From positions 38,485-102,484 of the forward strand of contig NZ_NXLY01000006.1 in assembly GCF_005406225.1 (NCBI RefSeq): a stretch of DNA of 64,000 nt, written 5' to 3'. Shown piece after piece: positions 38,695 through 48,188 of this stretch. The DNA comes from Campylobacter taeniopygiae (GTDB lineage: Bacteria > Campylobacterota > Campylobacteria > Campylobacterales > Campylobacteraceae). Within the stretch, counting starts at the first letter, position 1. Each line of letters begins with the position of its first letter. Below the pieces are notes generated by a model. That model did not search any database and was not told where the DNA came from. It was given only the letters and a program-made list of their open reading frames with translations. The position numbers and the translations under genes were made by a program.

Positions 38695-39722
38695 TCAAAA
38701 TCATCCCAAGTAAGTTGTGTATCGATTTTGATGTCTTTTTTTGCTTTTTTACCTAAAATATTTTCAAATTCAGCCGCAGCAATTCCACCGATACCAGGAC
38801 GCTTAACCCAGATATTTTCTTCACTAAGCATTTGTCCTTTTTTGATCTCTTTTATGCTTACTATACTTGCAAAAGCAAAATCAATAGTTACTTGCTCTTC
38901 TTTTAAAGCATTTTTATTGTTATCTCCTCTCAAAAGAACCATTTGCTCACTTTGGATAATAAGTTCTTTTAAGGCTTTTTCATCCATTGAACATACTATA
39001 TCAGGACCTTCTCTATCCATTTTATCTGTAAAATGTCTTTCTAAAACACTAGCCCCTAAAGCAACAGCACCTAAACAGGCAAGATTACTCGTTGTGTGAT
39101 CGCTTAGCCCATAAAGACAATTAAATTCTTTGTAAAGCTCTAGCATAGCTTGCAGTCTTACTAAATGCATCGGGGTTGGATATAGATTGGTTGTATGAAG
39201 TAAAACAAAAGGAATTTCAAAATCTCTTAAAATCTTTACCGTAGGTTTTATGCTTTCTATACTATTCATTCCTGTGCTTACAATCATTGGTTTTTTAAAT
39301 TGTGCTATGTGTTTAATCAAGGGATAATTATTGCATTCTCCAGAACCTATTTTATAAGCATACACCCCCATATCTTCTAAGCGATTGGCAGCTGCACGAG
39401 AAAAAGGTGTGCTAAGATACGTTAAACCTAGTTTTTCTGTATATTCTTTTAAAGCTAATTCATCTTTATAATCAAGAGCACATTTTTTCATAATCTCATA
39501 AATGCTGATTTTTGCATTTCCTGGGATAACTTTTTTTGCAGCCTCGCTCATCTCATCTTCAACGATATGCGTTTGATGTTTAATAATCTTAGCTCCTGCT
39601 CTTTTAGCTGCATCAACCATAAGCTTTGCAAGCTCTAAACTTCCATTGTGATTGATGCCTATTTCAGGAATGATTAAAGGAGAATTTTGAGATATGATTA
39701 AATTATCGATTTTTATTTGCAT
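38691..39722 (-). CDS. neuB: N-acetylneuraminate synthase
   Basis: A 343-residue NeuB with the TIM-barrel motifs [51 protein letters not shown] and LSDHT, plus a C-terminal antifreeze-like SAF domain (about residues 280-343). It condenses ManNAc with PEP to Neu5Ac. From memory it is far closer to LOS NeuB1 than to the flagellar legionaminate or pseudaminate synthases. The upstream glycosyltransferase ends 44 bases before it in the present phase, or overlaps it by 20 bases in the alternate phase. Confidence 0.95.
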   Translation of the reverse strand: MQIKIDNLIISQNSPLIIPEIGINHNGSLELAKLMVDAAKRAGAKIIKHQTHIVEDEMSEAAKKVIPGNAKISIYEIMKKCALDYKDELALKEYTEKLGLTYLSTPFSRAAANRLEDMGVYAYKIGSGECNNYPLIKHIAQFKKPMIVSTGMNSIESIKPTVKILRDFEIPFVLLHTTNLYPTPMHLVRLQAMLELYKEFNCLYGLSDHTTSNLACLGAVALGASVLERHFTDKMDREGPDIVCSMDEKALKELIIQSEQMVLLRGDNNKNALKEEQVTIDFAFASIVSIKEIKKGQMLSEENIWVKRPGIGGIAAAEFENILGKKAKKDIKIDTQLTWDDFE

Positions 39723-39766
39723 ATTTTTCCTTTTTATTTCTAAATTCTTTTTTAAGTTTTCTTATC

Positions 39767-41506
39767 TCAAACCACAATTTGATATACCCCCCCCCCGTAC
39801 CAATTATTATTAGCTCTTATTAAAGCTTCTCCTAATTTATAAGATAAATGTTCTTTAAATTTTAAAGCTTCCTCATAATCAGGATAAGATTCTAAAGGAG
39901 GTAATTTTAAAGAAGGATCTTTTTTGATTTTTTCCTCATAAATTTTTTGTTCTTGTTTATGTTTATCTTTTATATAAGATAAAACATAAGGCATTCTTAT
40001 ATAACCTAGTATGCTTTTTGAATTTTCTATCATAGCTTGACCTAGTTTATAAGAAAGTTGGTTTTGAATTCTTGCCTTAGCTGAATTGGAAAATTCTAAT
40101 TTCATATTTGACAAAGACGAAACCAAATTAAAACTTTTGCTAATAACATTCAATAATTCCTTAACCAAAAAATTTACATCTGAATAAATATTTCCATAAG
40201 GTCTTAAATTTAAAGGAATGGCTATAGAATCACATGCAAGACGATAATTTTGCAAAGAGTGCATTAAAAATCTTATTGGTTGAACATTGATTGAAATTAA
40301 TAATTGATCTTTAGGAACAATTTTATAATACTCTAAAACTTGCACTAATTGATTGAAAATACTTTTTTGTAACTCAATATCTTTAAAAATAATTTGGATA
40401 TACAAGCTTTCTCTAACACATCCAGGTAAAACTAATCGAAAAAAGAATTTATTTTGAAAATATAGAGAATATATATCCAAAAAAGGTAAATCATGCAAAG
40501 AATTAATATATAATTTATATTGACTCAACTGATTAGCAAAAATTTTAGAAATATCGGGAAAAATATAAGATAAACTTTCTAAATTATACAGCATTGTATA
40601 TAATTTAGAATTAGAAGTGATCGGCATATTTGTTTGCATTAGTTTTAACTTATCAACCCCATTATACTCTTCTACCCAAATTTTATTATTAATTAAATAC
40701 TCTTGAAAAGCATAATTAAAAATAGGATTGCAAGCTTTATGATGAATAACAAAATGAATATGATTGCTATTTTGACTCACTCCAGGAAGGGTATTTACCA
40801 AAGAACTAATATCCTGACAAATTAAATTATATTTATATGCTAAAAGGCCAAAAACCATTTCGTCAGTTCCCGGAGCAAAATCCCATTTTTCTAAATTTTG
40901 TTTTTTATTCCACCGCATAGTAAGATAATTTTTCAAACATAGAAAACTTTCTCTTGTTAAATCATTATTGAATGTTTTTGATAATAATTTTCGATTTGCT
41001 ACAATAAATCCACCAGCCAACATAAATATTTTATTTTGATCAATTGGCTTAGAATAATATTCGTTAACATATTCTTCAATTCGATTTGTGTACCAAAAGC
41101 ATCCGGATAATTCTTGAGTTAAATAAATTGTATTTTTTATAGAACCAGTAATTAATTGATCTGGCTCTAGCCAAACCGCATAATCATACTCATTCAATAA
41201 TTCAAAAAGATAATATCTCGTATAGATAAGATGAGTTTTAAAAAGCGGTAAATTCTCCGTTAAATATAAATTTTCTTTTCCAAAGTCTTTGGAAAATTGC
41301 TCATAGCTGTAATTTCTAAAAATAATTTTATCCGGCCAAATTGATTGAATTTTATTTTTTGTTGAATCATCGATATTATCATACATTACTATTATATTTG
41401 CAATAATATCTTCATTCCATCTTTTTAAACCTATGATTAAATTTGCCAACATAAAATCATAGTTTTGATCAGATGCTACTAAGATTGCAATTTTCTTTCT
41501 TTCCAT
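39767..41506 (-). CDS. Large capsular glycosyltransferase-like protein with phase-variable tail
   Basis: A 579-residue protein. Residues 1-230 look like a GT-A-type transferase (ILVASDQNYDFMLANLIIGLKRW; YAVWLEPDQLITGS with a putative metal site; LAGGFIVANRKLL). The last ~120 residues carry two LSYxxG modules (NQLSYKLGQAM, HLSYKLGEAL). A G10 tract follows WY codons near the end and makes the frame stop at 39767. With G9 the tail would be about 27 residues longer, restoring the WY.GGY motif of its neighbour and ending at 39703 inside neuB. The acceptor sugar is unknown. Confidence 0.78.
   Translation of the reverse strand: MERKKIAILVASDQNYDFMLANLIIGLKRWNEDIIANIIVMYDNIDDSTKNKIQSIWPDKIIFRNYSYEQFSKDFGKENLYLTENLPLFKTHLIYTRYYLFELLNEYDYAVWLEPDQLITGSIKNTIYLTQELSGCFWYTNRIEEYVNEYYSKPIDQNKIFMLAGGFIVANRKLLSKTFNNDLTRESFLCLKNYLTMRWNKKQNLEKWDFAPGTDEMVFGLLAYKYNLICQDISSLVNTLPGVSQNSNHIHFVIHHKACNPIFNYAFQEYLINNKIWVEEYNGVDKLKLMQTNMPITSNSKLYTMLYNLESLSYIFPDISKIFANQLSQYKLYINSLHDLPFLDIYSLYFQNKFFFRLVLPGCVRESLYIQIIFKDIELQKSIFNQLVQVLEYYKIVPKDQLLISINVQPIRFLMHSLQNYRLACDSIAIPLNLRPYGNIYSDVNFLVKELLNVISKSFNLVSSLSNMKLEFSNSAKARIQNQLSYKLGQAMIENSKSILGYIRMPYVLSYIKDKHKQEQKIYEEKIKKDPSLKLPPLESYPDYEEALKFKEHLSYKLGEALIRANNNWYGGGVYQIVV
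39787..39796 (-). repeat. Homopolymeric G10 phase-variation tract
   Basis: Ten G on the coding strand close to the 3' end of the glycosyltransferase gene. G9 would change the tail sequence and move the stop codon into neuB. Confidence 0.92.
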
Positions 41507-42684
41507 TCTCTATACTCCTTTGCAATATAAAATATAAATGTAAAAGGCTTTCTTAAGATTAAATTTCCAATCCTATAAGTTAAATATTCCTTTATCTTTA
41601 AACTTTCTTTATAATCGGCATATTCATTTAAAGGAGTAAGTTTTAAATCTGGATTGAAATTTGATAAAAAATTATAAATATACTTTGAAATTTTATAATT
41701 AACAATCAAATAAATTATTATAAATGGTAAAATTATGATTCTAATTTTATTAATTTTAACTTTCAAAATTTCATCACCAATTCTAAAAGATAAATGAGAT
41801 TTTATTCTTTTAACAGCTCCAATTTTTCTAGGAAAAGGGATGCTTTGCTGTACACCCTTAAATAAAATTTCCTCATAAAATTCAGTTTTAAAAGCATAAT
41901 GCCAAAATTTTTCAGCATACATTACATTAGGATATTTCCAAGGTTTCTTAAAACCAGCCCAATGAATAATTTGGGGATTTGCAAAAGCTTCATTCTTTTG
42001 ATCTTCATCGAAATAATTCTGAATAGGCATTACATTATAGATAGGTGACAAATATTTAATTTTTTTATGTAAAACTATATTTAAAGTATCTTGGTCCGGA
42101 AATTTTAAAATTTTTGAATACCTTTTAGAAACTGCAAATAATTTTTTTTCAATATTATCTTCTCTCCATTTTTTACAATTAATAATTGTAACTCCTGTAT
42201 TAACATACAAATAATTATCCGGTAAAGGCAAATCTTTAACCCAAGAATTCTCTTTTAAGGGAGCTTGATCAATCACAGCTGCTATATAAAAATCATCAAT
42301 ATCAGTTTCCCATAATTTTGAAATATCTCCAATTGCTATCAAATCAACATCTAGAAAAATACACTTTTCTAGGTTAAAATTTAAAGAAGAAACTAAAAAC
42401 CTATAATTAGTTTCTTTAGTAATATGCGCTTGAGAGCTTCTAGGTAGATGACCAAATAACTCTTGATCAATTTGAATAAATTGAATACTAAAATCTCTAT
42501 CTATCTTTAAACTTGTAATTTTATCTTTATTATAATCAGATATTCCACCATCTATAATATAAAAACAAACCGAATATTTACTATTTAAATTATCAAGAAT
42601 TGAAATTATACAAGTTGATAAATATCCCGCATAAGAATCATTTATAGTAAAAAAAATATGAATTTCTTGTTGATTATTATTCAT
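41479..42684 (-). CDS. Family 8-type glycosyltransferase
   Basis: A 401-residue protein with a GT8 core: FFTINDSYAGYLSTCIISIL, the metal-binding CIFLDVDLIAIGDISKLW (DxD), LYVNTGVTIINCKKWRE and IIHWAGFKKPW. The C terminus has two LSYxxG-type modules (HLSFRIGDEIL and YLTYRIGNLIL) joined by LTPLNEYADYKESLKIK. GT8 enzymes often transfer Gal or Glc with retention. It overlaps both neighbouring genes, so is translationally coupled. Specificity is not predictable here. Confidence 0.87.
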   Translation of the reverse strand: MNNNQQEIHIFFTINDSYAGYLSTCIISILDNLNSKYSVCFYIIDGGISDYNKDKITSLKIDRDFSIQFIQIDQELFGHLPRSSQAHITKETNYRFLVSSLNFNLEKCIFLDVDLIAIGDISKLWETDIDDFYIAAVIDQAPLKENSWVKDLPLPDNYLYVNTGVTIINCKKWREDNIEKKLFAVSKRYSKILKFPDQDTLNIVLHKKIKYLSPIYNVMPIQNYFDEDQKNEAFANPQIIHWAGFKKPWKYPNVMYAEKFWHYAFKTEFYEEILFKGVQQSIPFPRKIGAVKRIKSHLSFRIGDEILKVKINKIRIIILPFIIIYLIVNYKISKYIYNFLSNFNPDLKLTPLNEYADYKESLKIKEYLTYRIGNLILRKPFTFIFYIAKEYREWKERKLQS

Positions 42685-44801
42685 TGCTCCTCTTTCTCAT
42701 AAATATCATCAAATAATCCTTTTAATCCTACTGGATTTATAGATACAATCTGAATTTGTGGATAAAATTTATCTAATAATAATTTAATTTTTTTCCAAAC
42801 TGGCACCAAATAACTTAAACTAAATTTTTCAGAGTAATAATCTTTATAAAAATGTCCTTCGACGCAATCACATCCAACTAAAAATATTTTCTGAGGATTA
42901 GCGTAGCAGGCAAATTGCAAAGCTGAAAAAACCACGCTATTAAAATCGCCAAAAGGCTCATGGGAAATATCATAAGCCCATACACCTTGCGAAAAATATT
43001 CCAAAACATAAGGAAAAACATTTGAATAACAAAACAAATCAGGATTATGCCTAAAATGAGTTTGATTATACAAAAATCTATCCGGTAATAAACCCAAAAA
43101 AACTTTACAGTCTGGATTATTTTCAATAAATCTTCTTAATTCAAAATCATTTTCTGGATACACCGCATCATTTATAAAAAGAAAATCTAATTTTATATTA
43201 AGCTTATAACTTCGATTTAAACCAATATGTATTGCTTTTTTTGGTTTTTTATATAATTTTGTAGAAGAGCCAGTGCCCACAATAACAATATCTTTATCTT
43301 TAAAAAAATTTTTATATTTTTTAAATATATCTAAATGAATTTGCGAAGCTTGAATATTTGTTTTTAAATTTAAAACATCTCTTTCTACTTTATTGAGTTT
43401 AGCTTCTAATTTATCAAGCTTAGATAAAACTTGGCTATTTATATTATTTTGAAAATGAAAAAATTGAAAATTATAATTATGCCTCAAATAAATCTTCAAA
43501 ATTTTAAAAGGTAAAATTAAGTATCCACCCAAATACCATTTTTTATGTGCATCAACTATAGCTTTACCAATTTTATAACTTAAATGATTTTTCATTTTTA
43601 ACACTTTATTATAATCTGGATATTGGTCCAATCTTGGTAAATTTATATTTTTTAGCTCTTTTTGTCTTTCCTTAAATGCTTTTTTTGCTTTAAATATCAA
43701 AAAAGGAAGTTGAATAATATTTTTAAGCGATCTTACTTTATGAGTTAAAATATAACCTATTTGATAAGAAAGTTGACTTTTAAAAATATTCTCAGCATTA
43801 TATTTAATAAAAAAACTCAATTCAATAGCTTTTTTATAATCATTATTTAAAAGACTAAAAATAAACTCTCTTCTATATAAATTCAATAAATTATCCTCCG
43901 TAAAATACTTAAAAATAAAATTACAATCATTTCTTAAATCTTCAATAAAATCTCTCAATCTTTGAAAAAATTCTTTTTTATATTCTTTATCTATATTTGC
44001 AAAAAACCTAAATGAAGTTAATATGCAATTATAATACATCTCCTCTTTTAATAAATCATATTTGCCATATTTTTTCAAAATATTTTTAGTCTCTTCGCTT
44101 GAATCAATAACTGTTAATAATTTTGAATCAGTTCTGCTATTTGTAGAGGAAGCATCTGGATTATCAATCCTATAATGATAAAAACAAAAAGGAATATTTA
44201 CCATCCTTTTAGCACAACAAACAATCTCTACCCAGTAAGGAAAATCACAATAATATCCAGAATTATTAAATTCTGGGAATCTTATATGACCCAATGTTTC
44301 CCTTTTATAAATTCTAGACCAAATAGAACTATGAAAAGTCATTAATTTTGTAAAATCTTTAATTGAATAAATAGTATTAAAAATTCTTAAATTTAAAAAA
44401 GGTTGATAAGGTACATTAGAAGAATCAGTATAATAAAAAAAGCCACTAAGACAAACATCAACTTGATTTTCTTTAGCCTTCTTGTATAATTCTTCATACA
44501 TATCAGATTCAATCCAATCATCGCTTTCGACAAATCCTATATATTCTCCAGTAGCTAAATCCAATCCTGTATTATAAGCTGCTCCTAGACCAGCATTTTT
44601 TTTATGAACAACTTTAATTCTTTTATCTTTTAAAGCATATTCATCACATATTTTTCCACAACTGTCAGTGGAACCATCATTGATTAATATAATTTCAATA
44701 TTTTCTAAAGTTTGTTTTACTATGCTATCTAAACATTGCCTTAAATATTTTTCTACATTATAAATAGGCACTATTATAGAAACAAAAGGCTTTTTTTTCA
44801 T
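42681..44801 (-). CDS. Two-domain glycosyltransferase: GT2 plus C-terminal DUF115/GT42-like domain
   Basis: A 706-residue protein. Residues 1-230 are a GT2 domain (SIIVPIYNVEKYLRQCLDSI, INDGSTDSCGKI, GFVESDDWI). The middle has two LSYxxG modules (QLSYQIGYIL, HLSYKIGKAIV then WYLGGY). Residues about 495-700 form a separate domain: IVIVGTGSSTKLYKKPKKAIHIGLNRSY, LDFLFIND, DFNSVVFSALQFACYANPQKIFLVGCDCVEGHFY, then VSINPVGLKGLF. Its order of motifs is like DUF115-type proteins and the CstII (GT42) sialyltransferase fold. It may be the nonulosonate transferase that this locus otherwise lacks (inference). Confidence 0.82.
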   Translation of the reverse strand: MKKKPFVSIIVPIYNVEKYLRQCLDSIVKQTLENIEIILINDGSTDSCGKICDEYALKDKRIKVVHKKNAGLGAAYNTGLDLATGEYIGFVESDDWIESDMYEELYKKAKENQVDVCLSGFFYYTDSSNVPYQPFLNLRIFNTIYSIKDFTKLMTFHSSIWSRIYKRETLGHIRFPEFNNSGYYCDFPYWVEIVCCAKRMVNIPFCFYHYRIDNPDASSTNSRTDSKLLTVIDSSEETKNILKKYGKYDLLKEEMYYNCILTSFRFFANIDKEYKKEFFQRLRDFIEDLRNDCNFIFKYFTEDNLLNLYRREFIFSLLNNDYKKAIELSFFIKYNAENIFKSQLSYQIGYILTHKVRSLKNIIQLPFLIFKAKKAFKERQKELKNINLPRLDQYPDYNKVLKMKNHLSYKIGKAIVDAHKKWYLGGYLILPFKILKIYLRHNYNFQFFHFQNNINSQVLSKLDKLEAKLNKVERDVLNLKTNIQASQIHLDIFKKYKNFFKDKDIVIVGTGSSTKLYKKPKKAIHIGLNRSYKLNIKLDFLFINDAVYPENDFELRRFIENNPDCKVFLGLLPDRFLYNQTHFRHNPDLFCYSNVFPYVLEYFSQGVWAYDISHEPFGDFNSVVFSALQFACYANPQKIFLVGCDCVEGHFYKDYYSEKFSLSYLVPVWKKIKLLLDKFYPQIQIVSINPVGLKGLFDDIYEKEEQ

Positions 44802-45922
44802 TTAATTTCCTTTGTTTTTGCAAATTTCAAAATTCTATCCACAGTTTTATCCATATCATAATATTTATAGTCCCCTAATCTTCCTAAAAAATATATATTT
44901 TTAAATTCATTTACCTCTTGTAAATATCTTTCATATAGTTTTTGATTTTCTTCATTAGGTATAGGATAATATCTTTCATTTTTTCCTTCTTCAAATTCGC
45001 AAGGATACTCATAAGAAAGTATTGTTTTTTCTGATTTCTCATCAAGATAATATTTATACTCAACGCTTCTTGTAAAATCAAAATTATTAGGATAATTCAT
45101 TTGCGCACATGATTGCATATATTCTTTATCGTATTTTTCAAATTTGATATCTAAGCTTCTATAAGGCAACTTTCCAAATTTGTAATCAAAAAATTCATCA
45201 ATAGCGCCCGTATAAAAAAGATTTTCATAGTCCAGCTCTTTTTTTGCCTCTTTAAAATCTACATTTAACCTAAGCTCTATTAAAGGATGATTAAGAATAT
45301 TCTCTACCATCTTAGTATAACCTTCCTTAGGTATAGCCTGATAAGTATCTTGAAAATATCTATCATCTTTGCTAATGTATATAGGCACTCTAGCACTCAC
45401 ACTCGCATCAATATGTTCAGGATCAACACCCCATTGCTTACTTGTATAACCTAAAAAAACTTTTTTATAAATATATTCAGCTAGAAATTTTAAATCTTCA
45501 TCTTTAGAATTTCGCAATTCTAAAATAGTGGTTTTTGTATCAAATTCATAGCATTTTAAAAGTTTTTCTTCTAAATTAAAAGCTATTTTTTTAGGAAAAA
45601 CCTTATATAAGCTGTCCAAATTAAAAGGAATATTAACCTCTTTTCCATCAATATAAGCTCTGACTTTGTAAAAAAAATAATGCCACTTTGTAAAGCGACT
45701 TAAAAAATCCCAAACTTCTTTTATGCTTGTATGAAAAACATGAGGACCATATTTATGGATAGTGATATTGGTTTCTTGATCTTTATAATCATACACATTG
45801 CCACCGATATGATTTCTTCTATCGATTATTAAAACTTTTTCTTTTTTTTCCTCGGCTATCTTTCTTGCCAATACTGCACCACTTAAGCCGCTGCCAACGA
45901 TTAAATTTTTTATTTTCTCCAT
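44798..45922 (-). CDS. glf: UDP-galactopyranose mutase
   Basis: A 374-residue flavoenzyme with the FAD site LIVGSGLSGAVLARKIAE, IIDRRNHIGGNVYD, HKYGPHVFHT and the catalytic-region SKQWGVDPEHIDASVSARVP. It turns UDP-Galp into UDP-Galf, so galactofuranose is expected in the capsule. It lies next to galE with a 1-base overlap (TAATG). Confidence 0.95.
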   Translation of the reverse strand: MEKIKNLIVGSGLSGAVLARKIAEEKKEKVLIIDRRNHIGGNVYDYKDQETNITIHKYGPHVFHTSIKEVWDFLSRFTKWHYFFYKVRAYIDGKEVNIPFNLDSLYKVFPKKIAFNLEEKLLKCYEFDTKTTILELRNSKDEDLKFLAEYIYKKVFLGYTSKQWGVDPEHIDASVSARVPIYISKDDRYFQDTYQAIPKEGYTKMVENILNHPLIELRLNVDFKEAKKELDYENLFYTGAIDEFFDYKFGKLPYRSLDIKFEKYDKEYMQSCAQMNYPNNFDFTRSVEYKYYLDEKSEKTILSYEYPCEFEEGKNERYYPIPNEENQKLYERYLQEVNEFKNIYFLGRLGDYKYYDMDKTVDRILKFAKTKEIK

Positions 45923-46890
45923 TAAAATTTCCTATTTATTTCCCATTCCCAAGCTGTTTTGACAATATCTTTAATATCTTTATATTTTATTTCCCAGCCT
46001 AAAATTTCCTTTGCTTTTTTATTATCAGCAAATAATTTCGCAGGATCCCCTGCTCTTCTTGAGGCATACTTTATGGGACATTTTTTACCACTAACCTCCT
46101 CAGCTGCTTGTATAATCTCTTTTACACTAGTCCCCACCCCTGTTCCTAAATTGATACAACCACTATATTGACTTAAATTTTCTAAAGCCAAACGATGAGC
46201 ACTAGCAAGATCTTCTATATGTATATAATCTCTTATGCATGTCCCATCTTCTGTATCATAATCCGTTCCAAAAACATTAATGCACTCTATTTCGCCCTTA
46301 ATAGCTTTTAAAACAAGTGGGATAAGATGAGTTTCAGGATCATGACTTTCCCCTATATCTTCCATAGCTCCAGCTGCATTAAAATATCTTAAAGAAATAT
46401 GTCTTAAACCATAAGCTATTTCATAATCTTTAAAAATCTGTTCCACCATAAGTTTAGTTCTACCATAAGCATTGATAGGATTTTGTGGATGATTTTCATC
46501 TATAGGGGTGTATTGCGGCTCTCCATAGGTTGCACAAGTGCTTGAAAAAACTATATTTTTAACATTATGCTCTAACATAACATTTAATAAATTTAAAGTC
46601 CCAATAATATTATTTTTATAATATTTTTGAGGATCAACAACACTTTCGCCCACATAAGCAAAAGCTGCAAAATGAATTACGGCATCTATTTTTTCATTTT
46701 TAAAAACTTGTTTTAAAGAATACAAATCCAATAAATCAGCATGGATAAATTTAGCTCTTTGATCGACCGCTTCTTTATGACCATAAATTAAATTATCAAT
46801 AACAATACAATTATAACCATGATCTAAACAATGCTTAACAGTGCAAGATCCTATATAACCAGCTCCGCCGACAATTAAAAGGTTTTTCAT
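45922..46890 (-). CDS. galE: UDP-glucose 4-epimerase
   Basis: A 322-residue extended SDR: LIVGGAGYIGSCTVKHCLDHGY, FSSTCATYGEPQYTPI and YGRTKLMVEQ (YxxxK), then LRYFNAAGAMEDIGESHDPETHLIP. It provides UDP-Gal (and perhaps UDP-GalNAc) for Glf and the transferases. It overlaps ugd and glf. C. jejuni has another galE in its LOS locus, so this is probably a capsule-specific copy. Confidence 0.94.
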   Translation of the reverse strand: MKNLLIVGGAGYIGSCTVKHCLDHGYNCIVIDNLIYGHKEAVDQRAKFIHADLLDLYSLKQVFKNEKIDAVIHFAAFAYVGESVVDPQKYYKNNIIGTLNLLNVMLEHNVKNIVFSSTCATYGEPQYTPIDENHPQNPINAYGRTKLMVEQIFKDYEIAYGLRHISLRYFNAAGAMEDIGESHDPETHLIPLVLKAIKGEIECINVFGTDYDTEDGTCIRDYIHIEDLASAHRLALENLSQYSGCINLGTGVGTSVKEIIQAAEEVSGKKCPIKYASRRAGDPAKLFADNKKAKEILGWEIKYKDIKDIVKTAWEWEINRKF

Positions 46891-48185
46891 CTTCCAACTC
46901 CGCTATACACAAATCCCGCTTCTAAAGCTTTTTCTTTATCCAATAAATTTCTAAAATCTAAAATTTTTTTATGTTTCATCAAGCTAGAAATTTGATTTAA
47001 GTCAAGTTCCCTAAATTCTTTCCATTCTGTTAAAATAACAAGCAAGCTACTATCTTTTATAGCTTCATAAGCATCTTTTGCATATTTTATTTGATCTTTT
47101 AAAATACTTTTAGCTAATTCCATAGCCTTTGGATCATAAGCATGAATTTTAACACCCTCTTTTAAAAGTTTAGAAACAATTTCTACAGCTGGAGATTCCC
47201 TACAATCATCTGTACCATCTTTAAAAGCAAGTCCTAAAATGGCAACTTGATCGTTTTTTAAATCATCGATGTAAGATAAGATTTTTTGAGCGATTTTGTC
47301 TTTTCTTTCTTCATTGCCTTTAATCGCAGAATCAATTAAACTCAAATTAACATCATTTTTCTTACCCATAAAAGCCATGGCTTGAGTATCTTTAGGAAAA
47401 CAAGAACCACCGTATCCTGGGCCTGGATTTAAAAATCTATTTCCTATTCTATTATCAAGTCCCATACCTTTTGCGACCTCTAAGATATCAGCTCCTGTTT
47501 TTTCACAAAAATCTGCCATCTCATTGATATAATGAATTTTTATCGCTAAAAAAGCATTAGAAGCATATTTGATTGTTTCAGAAGATCTTCTATTAACAAA
47601 TAAAATTTGACTCTTATTTTTAAATGGGGCGTATAATTCTTCTATAACTTTTTTAGGTTTTTGAGAATTTAATCCCACTACAATACGATCAGGATTGAAA
47701 AAATCATACACCGCAAAACCTTCTCTTAAAAATTCCGGTAAAGAAATAACATCAAATTGAGCTTTTGGATTTTCTTGCAAAAGAATTTTTTCTATCTCAT
47801 CGCCTGTACCCACTGGAACTGTTGATTTTGTTGCTATTACAGCATAATGATCTAAATTTTTTGCGATATCTCTTACAGCAGCATAGATATACTTTAAATC
47901 AGCTTCTTTTGTTAATGGATGCGGAGGAGTTCCAACGGCAATAAGAATCAAATCAGCATTTTTCAAACCCTCTTTAATAGAAGTAGTAAATTTTAATTTC
48001 TTGTTTTCTAAATTTCTTAAAAAAATCTCTTCTAATCCTTCTTCATAAAGAGTGATTTTTCCATTATTTAATTCATTGATTTTTTTCCCATCTATATCAA
48101 CACAAATCACATTATTTCCAAGCTCTGCAAAACAAGCACCACTTGGAAGTCCTACATAACCCGTTCCAATAATACATATATTCAT
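46887..48185 (-). CDS. ugd: UDP-glucose 6-dehydrogenase
   Basis: A 432-residue NAD-dependent dehydrogenase with the Rossmann start ICIIGTGYVGLPSGACFAELG, SLPEFLREGFAVYDFFNPDRIVVG and the catalytic-Cys loop NPGPGYGGSCFPKDTQAM. It makes UDP-glucuronate. It lies 3 bases from the UDP-xylose synthase gene, so at least part of the product probably feeds that enzyme. Confidence 0.95.
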   Translation of the reverse strand: MNICIIGTGYVGLPSGACFAELGNNVICVDIDGKKINELNNGKITLYEEGLEEIFLRNLENKKLKFTTSIKEGLKNADLILIAVGTPPHPLTKEADLKYIYAAVRDIAKNLDHYAVIATKSTVPVGTGDEIEKILLQENPKAQFDVISLPEFLREGFAVYDFFNPDRIVVGLNSQKPKKVIEELYAPFKNKSQILFVNRRSSETIKYASNAFLAIKIHYINEMADFCEKTGADILEVAKGMGLDNRIGNRFLNPGPGYGGSCFPKDTQAMAFMGKKNDVNLSLIDSAIKGNEERKDKIAQKILSYIDDLKNDQVAILGLAFKDGTDDCRESPAVEIVSKLLKEGVKIHAYDPKAMELAKSILKDQIKYAKDAYEAIKDSSLLVILTEWKEFRELDLNQISSLMKHKKILDFRNLLDKEKALEAGFVYSGVGR

Positions 48186-48188
48186 CGA

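Noticed and set aside
38691..39722. Legionaminate or pseudaminate synthase of the flagellar pathway
   Set aside because: The motifs and recalled sequence are much closer to NeuB1, and neuC and neuA are adjacent; no ptm, leg or pse genes are seen.
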